Part shown: one piece after another, positions 33,222 through 42,031 of the stretch
Position numbering within the stretch: position 1 is the stretch's first letter
Layout: each line of letters opens with the position of its first letter
Assembly: GCF_002113375.1 (NCBI RefSeq)
Contig: NZ_NEHO01000016.1
Coordinates: forward strand, 62,001-126,000
Length of the DNA stretch: 64,000 bases
From: Pseudomonas sp. R37(2017)
GTDB lineage: Bacteria; Pseudomonadota; Gammaproteobacteria; Pseudomonadales; Pseudomonadaceae
Direction of reading: 5' to 3'
Translations under genes and position numbers: made by a program
Notes under the pieces: model-generated
What the model was told of the DNA's origin: nothing
The model's database searches: none
What the model saw: the letters and a program-made list of their open reading frames with translations, nothing else

Positions 33222-35168
33222 TCAGACGCGGAAGGCTTGAACGGCCGTGTGCAGTCGCCCGCCCAGTACCAGCAGATTCTCCCCTTGCTCACGCCCTTCG
33301 CCAATGCGCAGCAAATTATCCCCGCCCAACTGATGAATCCGCTCGCTGTGATCACGAATCTCACTGACCGCGCCGCTTTGCTGGGCGGTGACATCGGCGA
33401 TGCGTACCGCCGTGTCGGAAATGGTCTGGATCGCCCCGACGATCTTGTCCAGCGCGCCATCGGCGGCCTGGGCCTGGTTGGCCGTGGCCTCGGCGTGTTC
33501 GACCTGGGCGCGCATGCCTTCCACTGATTGCCGCGCGGCGGTCTGCAGCCCTGCGATCAGCGTCTGGATTTCTGCCGTGGCCCCGGCGGTACGTTGCGCC
33601 AGTGAGCGCACCTCTTCCGCCACCACCGCAAAGCCGCGCCCCATCTCCCCGGCCCGGGCCGCTTCGATGGCGGCGTTCAGGGCCAGCAGGTTGGTCTGGT
33701 CGGCAATCGAGCGGATCACCGTCAACACGCCGCCGATGGTCGCGGACTCTTCGGCCAGATGCTCGATCATTTGCGCATTGCCTTGCACTTCGCCCACCAG
33801 CGCATGCAGGCCGGTGAGGCTCAGGCCAATGACTTTCTGTCCGTGCTCCACGGCCAGGCCGGCGTGACGGCTGGCGTCGGCGGCCTGGCTGGCGTCACCG
33901 GCAACTTGTTGAATGGTCGCTTCCAGCTCGCTGAGAGAGTCGCGGATCAGTGCCGTATCGCCAGCCTGATGTTCGGCACCGCTGTGCAAGTCGTTGCTCA
34001 GGTCTGCCAGGGTGCGGCTGCTGCCGGCCACCTGCTCGGCGTTGCGGCGAATGGTCCCCACCAAGTCCACCAGATACGCGCGCAAACGGTTGAGCGACGC
34101 TTCTATGTCATGCAATTCGCGGTTGGTGTTGCCCAATTGAATGTCGCGGCTGAAGTCGCCTTCGGCCCAGGTCGACAAGGCTGGGGCGAGGTTGGTCAGG
34201 GTTCGCGCCAGTTTGCGCTGCAGGGTGTCGATCAGCAGGGCGATCAACAGAATCAGACCGATCATCACGCCTTGCATCAGCCGTACTTCACCCTGGATCT
34301 GCCCGTGCTGGGCGCGCACCACCGGTTCCAGCCCGGCAATGGCCTGTTGCACGTCGGCGATTTTCAAATGAGTCGCGTTGCTGAGGTCGGCGCGTTTGCG
34401 GATTTGATCACGGGTGCGCGAGAGTTCGGCCGGGTAGCGTGTGAGCAGGCTGTTGAGCTCGCGCTTGAGGCCGACGCCGGCATCTTCGGCGACGGTTTTT
34501 TCCTGGTTTTCAAGGCCCATCATCGAGGCGAAATCATCGGTGTTCGATTCGCTGCTGGTGGTCACGCCCAGCAAGGGCAGGGCATCGAGCTTTTCGGCCT
34601 GGGTGCGGATGTTTGTCACTTCGCGTTCAACGTCGGCGGCCAGCTCACTGCGGCCGCTGCTGACCAATTTGTCCCGGGCCAGGGACAACTTGCCCAGGTG
34701 CTGCGATGCGATGAGCAGCGGCGACAGATAGGCCGCATTACCGCTGGCGTATTGGCTGAGTTGATCGAGACTGGCGCCCAATTCGCGCTCGGCCTGCAGC
34801 AGCAAGGCCTGTGGATCGCCAGCCAGTTTGCCGGCGGCCAACAGGTCTGTGTTGCTGAATTCCTCAAGGGTCGACAGGCTGGGACGCAGAGTCTCGGCCA
34901 GGGCCGGTGGCAATTCGCCGAGTTCTTTTTGCAGGTTGGCGATGCCTTGGGCGGCACTGCTGAGGCGCAGTGCATCGCCGCTGCCCAGGTAATCCTCGAT
35001 GCTGCGGACGACTTCATTCTGAAATTGCTGCGACAGGCCCAGATAGCGTTCCATTAACAGATAGGGGCGCTCGAGGGCTTTCTGCGACCACCACAGCGTA
35101 GCGCCGAGGGCCACGCACACGGCCACCAGAAGGAGGGTATTGAGATTGGTCAGCAGCTTCAGGCGCAT
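33222..35168 (-). CDS. Methyl-accepting chemotaxis protein (CtpL-like)
   Basis: Membrane chemoreceptor of 648 aa. The first membrane segment is residues 8-28 (NLNTLLLVAVCVALGATLWW). A long, largely helical periplasmic sensor follows (about 30-290), of helical bimodular character, then a second membrane segment (about 293-312, LMQGVMIGLILLIALLI), HAMP, and the signalling domain with the hairpin tip near IADQTNLLALNAAIEAARAG and RGFAVVAEEVRSLAQRT. By position it is the counterpart of PA4844 (ctpL, phosphate taxis), but sensor domains diverge and the ligand is not evident. Start ATG 35168. Confidence 0.92.
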   Translation of the reverse strand: MRLKLLTNLNTLLLVAVCVALGATLWWSQKALERPYLLMERYLGLSQQFQNEVVRSIEDYLGSGDALRLSSAAQGIANLQKELGELPPALAETLRPSLSTLEEFSNTDLLAAGKLAGDPQALLLQAERELGASLDQLSQYASGNAAYLSPLLIASQHLGKLSLARDKLVSSGRSELAADVEREVTNIRTQAEKLDALPLLGVTTSSESNTDDFASMMGLENQEKTVAEDAGVGLKRELNSLLTRYPAELSRTRDQIRKRADLSNATHLKIADVQQAIAGLEPVVRAQHGQIQGEVRLMQGVMIGLILLIALLIDTLQRKLARTLTNLAPALSTWAEGDFSRDIQLGNTNRELHDIEASLNRLRAYLVDLVGTIRRNAEQVAGSSRTLADLSNDLHSGAEHQAGDTALIRDSLSELEATIQQVAGDASQAADASRHAGLAVEHGQKVIGLSLTGLHALVGEVQGNAQMIEHLAEESATIGGVLTVIRSIADQTNLLALNAAIEAARAGEMGRGFAVVAEEVRSLAQRTAGATAEIQTLIAGLQTAARQSVEGMRAQVEHAEATANQAQAADGALDKIVGAIQTISDTAVRIADVTAQQSGAVSEIRDHSERIHQLGGDNLLRIGEGREQGENLLVLGGRLHTAVQAFRV

Positions 35169-35220
35169 TACGGACTACCAGCGGCAGAAATGGTAAGCGC
35201 CAAAAGTTATTGCGTTTCTG

Positions 35221-36891
35221 TTACAGGGTTATGACCGTATCGGTCGATTCCGATAAAAAAGTGGCACTTTGCTTTGATGTGCGTGCCGCTTGTACGCGAT
35301 TGCGTCCGCCGCCCTTGGCACGATACAGCGCTTCGTCCGCCTGGCTGGCCATCATCAGGCTGTCGGAGCTTTCGCAAAGCTCAACCACCCCGGCGCTGAA
35401 GGTGCACCACAGATCCTGGGGTTGAGCAGGGTAGTGAATCTCGGCAAAACGCTGACGGATTTCATCGAGCACGTTGTAGGCCGCTTCGATATCGGTGTCC
35501 GGCATGACGATGGCGAATTCTTCGCCACCGTAGCGGCCGATGAAGTCGGTTTTGCGCAGGCGTTGCTTGAGAAACAGCGCCAGGCTCTTGATCACCCGAT
35601 CGCCCATGGGGTGGCCGTGACTGTCATTGACCCGTTTGAAGTGGTCGATGTCGAGCATGGCAAAGCTCAGCGGCTTGTTCTCGCGACGGGCGCGGAACGA
35701 GCAGTCTTCGAGCAATTGCAGGATGTGCGTGTGGTTGTACAGGCCGGTGAGGCTGTCGCGGACCATCCGTGCCTTGAGGTTGCGGGCCCTCGCGGCGCGG
35801 TTGCGCACGGTGGTGATCAGGTGCCGGGGCTTGATCGGTTTGGTCAGGAAGTCATCGCCACCCTCGCTCATGGCGTCGAGCTGCTTGTCCAGGTCGTCTT
35901 CGGCCGACAGGTAAATGATCGGCACGCTGACATAGCGGTCGTTATGGCGGATTACCTTGGCCAGTTCCGTACCGGTGCAGGCCGGCATGTACATGTCCAG
36001 GATGATCAGGTCCGGCTGGAAATCCGCGAGTTCGGCCATGGCCTGGATCGGCTCGATCAACGTCCGGGTGACGATCCCGGCGCTGTTGAGCAGGCGCTCG
36101 GTGTGCAGGGCCTGGGCACGGGAGTCGTCGATGATCAGCACTTTATAGGGTTCGTACTGGGCAACGCAGGTCAGGACTTCGATTTTCTCCAGCAGGCTCG
36201 ACGCTTCGAGGGTGCCGGTGAGAAATTCCTGGCCGCCGGCACGCACGGCAGCGAGGCGGGTCGGGGTGTCGGTTTCGTGCAGGCTGAAGAACAGCAGCGG
36301 CAGTTTGTGGTCGAGGCCTTCCTGGGCTTCGGCGGCCAGTTTCAGGCCGACGCCGGGGCCGCTGAAATCCACGTCCATGACGATCGCCGCCGGTAAACGC
36401 TCGACCATCGATGAGCGAAACGCGTCCACGCTGGCCAGGGACTGGGCGCTGAGCCCGAAGAATTCCAGCTGTTTGGCCAGGCGCTCGGCACGGTCGTGAT
36501 CCTGCAGCACTACATAAATGGGTTTGCGCAGTGGCGGCAGGAAGGTTTGATCGAGTTGGTCGCCATGGCGCAGGCCGGTGCGTGACAGGCGCTGCATCAA
36601 ACGATTGAGATCAGTGATCAGGCCGCTGCTCAGGCGCCCGCGATTGGCGTCGACCGCTTCCAGGGATTGACCGATATGGCGCGCCAGTTGCGTGTGTTCC
36701 GGCTGCTCGAAGCGCTCGGCGAAACGCAGCAGGCGCAGATTGGCCTCGCTCAGTTCAGAAAGGTCGCCGGTGGACCACTCACTGCGTTGCAGGCGCTGCC
36801 ATATCTCAAGAATCTGACGAGCCTGATGAATTACCCGCTGGGCAAAGTGGTGCTTGAGGCGCTCGCGGCTGGGGTCTTCTGACTCGGTCAT
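35221..36891 (-). CDS. gcbA: Diguanylate cyclase GcbA
   Basis: Cyclic di-GMP synthase (556 aa) that favours surface attachment in P. fluorescens. Order: a helical N-terminal region (residues 1-120), a first receiver-like domain (about 122-240, PIYVVLQDHDRAE then AIVMDVDFSG), a second receiver (about 248-365, VLIIDDSRAQ with phospho-acceptor in LIILDMYMP), and a GGDEF domain (about 380-545) with active motif GGEEF and an inhibitory RxxD site (RKTD) five residues before it. Both suggest an active, product-inhibited enzyme. Start taken at ATG 36891; the ribosome site is poor, and GTG 36918 is an alternative. Orthologue of PA4843. Confidence 0.92.
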   Translation of the reverse strand: MTESEDPSRERLKHHFAQRVIHQARQILEIWQRLQRSEWSTGDLSELSEANLRLLRFAERFEQPEHTQLARHIGQSLEAVDANRGRLSSGLITDLNRLMQRLSRTGLRHGDQLDQTFLPPLRKPIYVVLQDHDRAERLAKQLEFFGLSAQSLASVDAFRSSMVERLPAAIVMDVDFSGPGVGLKLAAEAQEGLDHKLPLLFFSLHETDTPTRLAAVRAGGQEFLTGTLEASSLLEKIEVLTCVAQYEPYKVLIIDDSRAQALHTERLLNSAGIVTRTLIEPIQAMAELADFQPDLIILDMYMPACTGTELAKVIRHNDRYVSVPIIYLSAEDDLDKQLDAMSEGGDDFLTKPIKPRHLITTVRNRAARARNLKARMVRDSLTGLYNHTHILQLLEDCSFRARRENKPLSFAMLDIDHFKRVNDSHGHPMGDRVIKSLALFLKQRLRKTDFIGRYGGEEFAIVMPDTDIEAAYNVLDEIRQRFAEIHYPAQPQDLWCTFSAGVVELCESSDSLMMASQADEALYRAKGGGRNRVQAARTSKQSATFLSESTDTVITL

Positions 36892-37377
36892 ATCCTGACT
36901 ACTAGTTAGGGTGCACACTGAGGTCGACTGGTGGCTCTATGCTAGCACCACTTTTCCATTACATGAGTGCTGTACGTCAATAATCTGCAATGCGGCCTCA
37001 TTCAGTTCGTGACCGATCGGTCTGGTTCTGGCCTTTGAGTTCGCGGTGTGCGGAGGGCGAAGTGCTTTGATCAGGGCACTTGACGGGTATGGGGTGGCCA
37101 TTGGCGAGTGGCTGGCATTGGGCCGCGCCTGAGTGTCCTGTCAATTGTGACCGGTCCTTTTTTTCAGGTTTCAGAGGGTCGGGGATTCCCTTAGGAGTCT
37201 CATCCAAACCATTAGGTGGTTTTCGAGGGCCGCCGCGTCATCGTATGGGCGGGAACACTTTTCATCGGCAAGGCCGGTAATTTCTCCCATCGGTGCGATG
37301 GCGGGTGCCGGGCCTGGGCACGTTGTTGTATGGTTGTCGTCGAACCGTTGAACTCAAGAGATTGAAAGGATATCGCC
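36892..37377. other. Intergenic region between gcbA and DUF2333 gene
   Basis: These 486 bases separate two divergent genes and should hold both promoters. Short frames exist (for example 36998-37207 on the minus strand), but they have no ribosome site or protein-like composition. ACCGATCGGT at 37012 is a short palindrome. No RNA gene or repeat was recognised. Confidence 0.4.
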
Positions 37378-38445
37378 ATGCTGGACTGGAAGAACCGCAC
37401 AGACAGTGCGCCTGAACGTGCTGCTGAACCGAAGTCGGAGGCCCGCAGTTATCTGGGTGGTCTGTTGTTCAGCCGGGCGCTGGCCACCCTGCTGGGCATC
37501 TACCTGTTGGTGGCGAGTGTCCTGGGCTGGTACTGGAGCCAGGAGCCGGCGCTGTTCCCGGTCCAGCAGACCGCGCAGATGGCGGCGGAGAAAGAAGGCA
37601 AGCAGATGGTCGTTGGCTACACCACGGTGGAAACCCTCAAGACCGTCGCCGGCACCTTGCTGACCAAGCCGGGTGGCTATATTTCCAATGACCGGTTCCC
37701 GCCAGGCCTGTGGATGGACAACATGCCGAGCTGGGAATACGGCGTGCTGGTGCAGGTCCGCGACCTGAGCCGGGCACTGCGTAAAGACTTCGCCCGTTCA
37801 CAGTCGCAGTCCGCCGAAGACGCCGATCTGGCCAAGGCTGAACCGCGTTTCAACTTCGACAACAAGAGCTGGGTGCTGCCGTCCAGTGAGTCCGAGTACC
37901 AGGAAGGCATCAATTCCCTGAGCCGCTACCAGGCGCGTCTGTCTGATCCGAACCAGAAGACCGCGCTGTTCTATGCTCGCGCCGACAACCTGAACAACTG
38001 GCTGGGTGACGTCGGCACCCGACTGGGTTCGCTGTCGCAACGGCTGTCGGCCAGTGTGGGCCGGGTCAAGCTCAATACTGCGCTGAAGACCGAGGTAGTG
38101 GCGCCGGGTGTGGCGCCTCAGGTCGACGAAGAAATCGTCGAGACCCCATGGCTGCAGATCGACAACGTGTTCTACGAAGCCCGCGGCCAGGCTTGGGCAC
38201 TATCGCATTTGCTGCGTGCCATCGAAGTCGATTTCGCCGATGTGCTGGCCAAGAAGAACGCGACGGTCAGCGTGCGTCAGATCATTCGTGAGCTGGAAGC
38301 GTCGCAGGAGCCGGTGTGGAGCCCGATGATCCTCAATGGCAGTGGCTTCGGTGTGTGGGCCAACCACTCGTTGGTCATGGCCAATTACATTTCCCGGGCC
38401 AACGCTGCGGTGATCGATTTGCGTCAATTGCTCAATCAGGGCTGA
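37378..38445 (+). CDS. DUF2333 family membrane protein
   Basis: Conserved protein of 355 aa, orthologue of PA4842. One membrane anchor lies at residues 32-55 (ALATLLGIYLLVASVLGWYW) and the rest is probably periplasmic. DUF2333 landmarks are TKPGGYISNDRFPPGLWMDN near residues 97-116 and NMPSWEYGVLVQVRDLSRAL near 116-135. The C-terminal half is helical. The function is unknown. Start ATG 37378 follows AAAGGATATCGCC. It is followed after 3 bases by the nudix gene, so the two form an operon. Confidence 0.88.
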   Translation: MLDWKNRTDSAPERAAEPKSEARSYLGGLLFSRALATLLGIYLLVASVLGWYWSQEPALFPVQQTAQMAAEKEGKQMVVGYTTVETLKTVAGTLLTKPGGYISNDRFPPGLWMDNMPSWEYGVLVQVRDLSRALRKDFARSQSQSAEDADLAKAEPRFNFDNKSWVLPSSESEYQEGINSLSRYQARLSDPNQKTALFYARADNLNNWLGDVGTRLGSLSQRLSASVGRVKLNTALKTEVVAPGVAPQVDEEIVETPWLQIDNVFYEARGQAWALSHLLRAIEVDFADVLAKKNATVSVRQIIRELEASQEPVWSPMILNGSGFGVWANHSLVMANYISRANAAVIDLRQLLNQG

Positions 38446-38448
38446 GTC

Positions 38449-39006
38449 ATGGTCGATAACGCCAGGGAGGCCGCGCACCGTGCGGCCTCCGATGCCGAAC
38501 AGATCGCCTGGGTCGACGAGCAGGACAACCTGCTCGGCGCCCTGGTGCGCTCCGACTTGCGCGAGCGCGGGCTGATCGGGCGAGGCACCTACATTATGTT
38601 GTTCAACTCCGCGGGCGAGTTGTGCGTGCACCGTCGGACCCTGAGCAAGGCGATCTATCCGGGTTACTGGGACGTGGCGGCGGGCGGCATGGTCCTCGCC
38701 ACCGAAACCTATGCCGAGTCGGCGGCCCGGGAACTGGAGGAGGAGTTGGGGGTGAGCGGTGTCGAGTTGACCGCCCATGATCACTTTTTCTTCGAAGACA
38801 CCGGCAATCGCCTCTGGTGTTCGGCGTTCTCGGCGGTGTGGGACGGCCCATTGGTACTGCAACCGGAAGAGGTGCTGGAAGCGCGCTTTTTGCCTGTTGA
38901 AGAAGTACTGCGGGAAATCCGGCAGAAGCCCTATTGCCCGGACTCCCTGGCTGCGTTGAAACGCTATCTGCGTTCTCGCGGCGAAGACGTCGCAAAAGAG
39001 CTATAA
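38449..39006 (+). CDS. Nudix hydrolase, YfcD-like
   Basis: Predicted nucleoside-diphosphate-linked hydrolase of 185 aa. The Nudix box is complete (GGMVLATETYAESAARELEE then ELGV, residues about 81-104), with the catalytic REUxEE glutamates present. The N-terminal region EQIAWVDEQDNLLGALVRSD and the isopentenyl-isomerase-like placement of the box are typical of YfcD proteins. The substrate is unknown. Co-directional with DUF2333 (3-base gap) and followed by a strong terminator. Orthologue of PA4841. Confidence 0.92.
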   Translation: MVDNAREAAHRAASDAEQIAWVDEQDNLLGALVRSDLRERGLIGRGTYIMLFNSAGELCVHRRTLSKAIYPGYWDVAAGGMVLATETYAESAARELEEELGVSGVELTAHDHFFFEDTGNRLWCSAFSAVWDGPLVLQPEEVLEARFLPVEEVLREIRQKPYCPDSLAALKRYLRSRGEDVAKEL

Positions 39007-39011
39007 ATTGG

Positions 39012-39042
39012 CGCCGATTGGCTCTTAGCAATCGGCGTTTTT
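39012..39042 (+). terminator. Terminator after the nudix gene
   Basis: A nine-base stem (CGCCGATTG at 39012, CAATCGGCG at 39029) with an eight-base loop and TTTTT lies six bases after the stop codon. Confidence 0.9.
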
Positions 39043-39088
39043 GCCGTTACACTGCGCGACCTTTTCAAGCTGTAACGGTATTGCCGTA

Positions 39089-39192
39089 CCTGTAGGAGCG
39101 AGCACGCTCGCGATGGACCCGAGAGCACCGTTGGGTGTCAGGGCTCCAGCGTCATCGTTGACGACCATCGCGAGCATGCTCGCTCCTACAGG
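39089..39192. repeat. REPIN upstream of yciH
   Basis: GTAGGAGCG-type REP arms (CTGTAGGAGCGAGCACGCTC at 39090, complement ending at 39192) enclose about 50 bases. Confidence 0.85.
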
Positions 39193-39296
39193 GAGCCAAC
39201 CGTTTCAGTAGCGCTGCCCCTGCCTGAGTGGGGCTTCGCGGTCGATAGCCTTCCCAAGTGCTGCGACCAGTCTTTGTCCTCCGAAGAGGATTGCCG

Positions 39297-39668
39297 GTGG
39301 CCAAAAAAGCCGCATCCTTCGCCGCCCTGGGCGGCCTGGTATTTTCCACCGACGCAGGTCGTCATTGCCCGGAATGCAGTAAACCGGTGGACGACTGCAT
39401 CTGCAAACAGACCGTTATCCCTGCCGGCGACGGCATCGCGCGCGTGCGTCGCGAAAGCAAGGGCCGTGGCGGCAAGACGGTGACCACCATCACTGGCGTG
39501 CCATTGGCTGAAGACGCGCTCAAGGAACTGGCCACGACGTTGAAGAAACGCTGTGGGACCGGTGGGGCGCTGAAAGACGGTGTCATCGAAATCCAGGGCG
39601 ATCATGTCGAGCTACTCTTGGCAGAACTGATCAAGCTCGGTTTCAAAGCGAAGAAGTCCGGCGGCTAG
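39297..39668 (+). CDS. yciH: SUI1/eIF1-like translation factor YciH
   Basis: Small protein (123 aa) of the SUI1 family, related to eukaryotic initiation factor 1. The N-terminal part has a zinc-ribbon-like CPECSKPVDDCIC (four cysteines, near residues 23-35). The SUI1 core follows with VRRESKGRGGKTVTTITGVP near 48-67 and the GTGGALKDGVIEIQGDH motif near 87-103. Start is GTG 39297, eight bases after AGAGGA; the longer frame to 39258 lacks a ribosome site. Counterpart of PA4840. In E. coli YciH affects initiation fidelity. Confidence 0.93.
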   Translation: MAKKAASFAALGGLVFSTDAGRHCPECSKPVDDCICKQTVIPAGDGIARVRRESKGRGGKTVTTITGVPLAEDALKELATTLKKRCGTGGALKDGVIEIQGDHVELLLAELIKLGFKAKKSGG

Positions 39669-39672
39669 CAGC

Positions 39673-39750
39673 CTCTGTGAAAACCACCCTCGGCTTGATC
39701 CGGTCCTGATGGCATTCAGGCCTGGCTTCGTCCACATGGTTTTCACAGAG
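39673..39750. repeat. MITE-like inverted-repeat element
   Basis: A perfect 14-bp inverted repeat (CTCTGTGAAAACCA at 39673, TGGTTTTCACAGAG at 39737) encloses 50 bases, inside which CCTGA at 39707 and TCAGG at 39716 form a second small hairpin. It begins five bases after the yciH stop. It could be a transcription terminator or a small non-autonomous transposable element. Confidence 0.55.
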
Positions 39751-39887
39751 CCTGTTCATGACCGGTTTCTAAACTCACTGCGGTCGGCGGGGTCTATTGC
39801 CTCGTTGACGAACCGTCATTTTCATTCTTTAGACTGCGCCGGCCTGAATCCAGGCGACGCACTATGACTTCTTTATAGGGGACTTCG

Positions 39888-41801
39888 ATGTCCGTACGAC
39901 GCACACGCAAAGACGATGGCAGCCAATGGACAGTTGCGGACAGCCGCAGTGTTTACGGGATTCGCCATTGGGGGGCCGGGTATTTCGCGATCAATGACGC
40001 CGGTCGCGTCGAAGTTCGTCCGAACGGTCCGAGCAGCTCGCCTATCGACCTGTTCGAGCAAGTCGACCAGCTGCGCAAAAGTGGCCTGTCCTTGCCGTTG
40101 CTGGTCCGTTTCCCGGACATTCTGCAAGACCGCGTGCGCCAGCTGACCGGCGCGTTCGACGCCAACATCGAGCGTCTGGAATACCAGAGCAAGTACACCG
40201 CGCTGTACCCGATCAAGGTGAACCAGCAGGAAGCGGTGATCGAGAACATCATCGCCACCCAGAACGTCTCCATCGGTCTGGAAGCCGGCTCCAAGCCTGA
40301 GCTGCTGGCGGTGCTGGCACTGGCGCCGAAGGGCGGCACCATTGTCTGCAACGGTTACAAGGACCGCGAGTTCATCCGCCTGGCGCTGATGGGCCAGAAG
40401 CTCGGTCACAATGTGTTCATCGTGATCGAGAAAGAATCCGAAGTCGGTCTGGTGATCGAAGAAGCCGCTTCGCTCAAGGTCAAGCCTCAGGTCGGCCTGC
40501 GCGTGCGCCTGTCGTCCCTGGCATCGAGCAAGTGGGCAGACACCGGCGGCGAGAAATCCAAGTTCGGCCTGTCGGCGGCGCAACTGTTGTCGGTGGTCGA
40601 GCGTTTCCGTGCGGCGGGCCTGGATCAGGGCATTCGCCTGCTGCATTTCCACATGGGGTCGCAGATTGCCAACCTGGCGGACTACCAGCACGGTTTCAAG
40701 GAAGCGATCCGTTACTACGGCGAGTTGCGCAACCTCGGCCTGCCGGTGGACCACATCGACGTCGGCGGTGGCCTGGGCGTGGACTACGACGGTACGCATT
40801 CGCGTAACGCCAGTTCGATCAACTACGACATGGACGACTACGCTGGCGTCGTGGTCGGGATGCTCAAGGAGTTCTGCGATGCGCAGAGCCTGCCGCACCC
40901 GAACATCTTCTCCGAAAGCGGCCGCTCCCTGACCGCGCACCACGCCATGCTGGTGGTGCAAGTGACCGACGTCGAGAAACACAACGACGACGTGCCACAG
41001 ATCGAGAACAAGGAAGCGCTGCCGGAAACCGTGCAGTGGCTGGTGGACCTGTTGGGTCCGACCGACATCGAGATGGTCACCGAAACCTACTGGCGCGCCA
41101 CGCACTACATGAGCGATGTCGCCGCCCAGTACGCCGACGGCAAATTGACCCTGGCCGAAAAAGCCCTGGCCGAGCAATGCTACTTCGCCGTGTGCCGTCG
41201 TCTGCACAACTCGCTGAAGGCGCGCCAGCGTTCCCACCGTCAGGTGCTGGACGAACTCAACGACAAGCTGGCCGACAAGTACATCTGCAACTTCTCGGTG
41301 TTCCAGAGCCTGCCGGACACCTGGGCCATCGACCAGGTCCTGCCGATCATCCCGCTGCACCGCCTGGACGAAGAGCCGCTGCGTCGTGCGGTACTGCAGG
41401 ACCTGACCTGCGACTCCGACGGCAAGATCAACCAGTACGTCGACGAGCAGAGCATCGAAACCAGTTTGCCGGTGCACGCGCTGAACGAAGGTGAAGACTA
41501 CTTGCTGGGTGTGTTCCTGGTCGGTGCCTACCAGGAAATTCTTGGCGACATGCACAACCTGTTCGGCGACACCGACTCGGTGAACATCTACCAGAATGCC
41601 GATGGCAGCGTGTACCACGCCGGTATCGAAACCCACGACACCATCGAAGACATGCTGCGTTATGTGCACTTGTCGCCGGAGGAACTGATGACTCACTACC
41701 GCGACAAGTGCGCCAGTGCCCGCATCAGCGCAACCGAGCGCACACAGTTCCTCGATGCCTTGCGACTGGGGCTGACCCGTTCGTCTTACCTGTCTTCCTG
41801 A
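39888..41801 (+). CDS. speA: Biosynthetic arginine decarboxylase SpeA
   Basis: PLP-dependent decarboxylation of arginine to agmatine for polyamine synthesis (637 aa). The PLP lysine is Lys110 in ALYPIKVNQQ. Further fold III barrel features are LHFHMGSQIANL near 255, HIDVGGGLGVDYDGT near 288, and ESGRSLTAHHA near 343 (phosphate-binding). An acidic helical insertion follows. Near the C-terminus QSLPDTWAID and the CDSDGKINQYV motif (active-site Cys of the partner subunit) are conserved. Start ATG 39888 follows AGGGGA. Orthologue of PA4839. Confidence 0.97.
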   Translation: MSVRRTRKDDGSQWTVADSRSVYGIRHWGAGYFAINDAGRVEVRPNGPSSSPIDLFEQVDQLRKSGLSLPLLVRFPDILQDRVRQLTGAFDANIERLEYQSKYTALYPIKVNQQEAVIENIIATQNVSIGLEAGSKPELLAVLALAPKGGTIVCNGYKDREFIRLALMGQKLGHNVFIVIEKESEVGLVIEEAASLKVKPQVGLRVRLSSLASSKWADTGGEKSKFGLSAAQLLSVVERFRAAGLDQGIRLLHFHMGSQIANLADYQHGFKEAIRYYGELRNLGLPVDHIDVGGGLGVDYDGTHSRNASSINYDMDDYAGVVVGMLKEFCDAQSLPHPNIFSESGRSLTAHHAMLVVQVTDVEKHNDDVPQIENKEALPETVQWLVDLLGPTDIEMVTETYWRATHYMSDVAAQYADGKLTLAEKALAEQCYFAVCRRLHNSLKARQRSHRQVLDELNDKLADKYICNFSVFQSLPDTWAIDQVLPIIPLHRLDEEPLRRAVLQDLTCDSDGKINQYVDEQSIETSLPVHALNEGEDYLLGVFLVGAYQEILGDMHNLFGDTDSVNIYQNADGSVYHAGIETHDTIEDMLRYVHLSPEELMTHYRDKCASARISATERTQFLDALRLGLTRSSYLSS

Positions 41802-41826
41802 GGCAGCGTCACGCCCATCGGGTTGT

Positions 41827-41859
41827 CTGAAATTTTTCCGTTTGCCGCGGAATTTTCAG
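41827..41859 (+). terminator. Inverted repeat after speA, probable terminator
   Basis: CTGAAATTTTTCCG and CGGAATTTTCAG pair imperfectly around TTTGCCG, 25 bases after the speA stop. There is no T-run, so the role is uncertain. Confidence 0.45.
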
Positions 41860-42031
41860 ATGACCTGGTGCGGCAATTCTCCTGTTCCATACGAAATTTC
41901 CCGCGTACTCGACTACTCAGGCATTTGGTCTTCTTTTCGCGTAGGCGATTTCCTAATCTGTATTTCGGCACTCTACTCGGCCATGTCTCTCAGCGAGAAT
42001 CCCCGGCCGCCCCTCCTGTAGAGAAACGCCG

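Noticed and set aside
36998..37207. 69-aa minus-strand frame between gcbA and DUF2333
   Set aside because: No ribosome site, no hydrophobic or domain pattern; most likely chance in a promoter region.
39873..41696. 607-aa minus-strand frame opposite speA
   Set aside because: Exactly opposite a certain arginine decarboxylase gene; composition is that of an antisense shadow.
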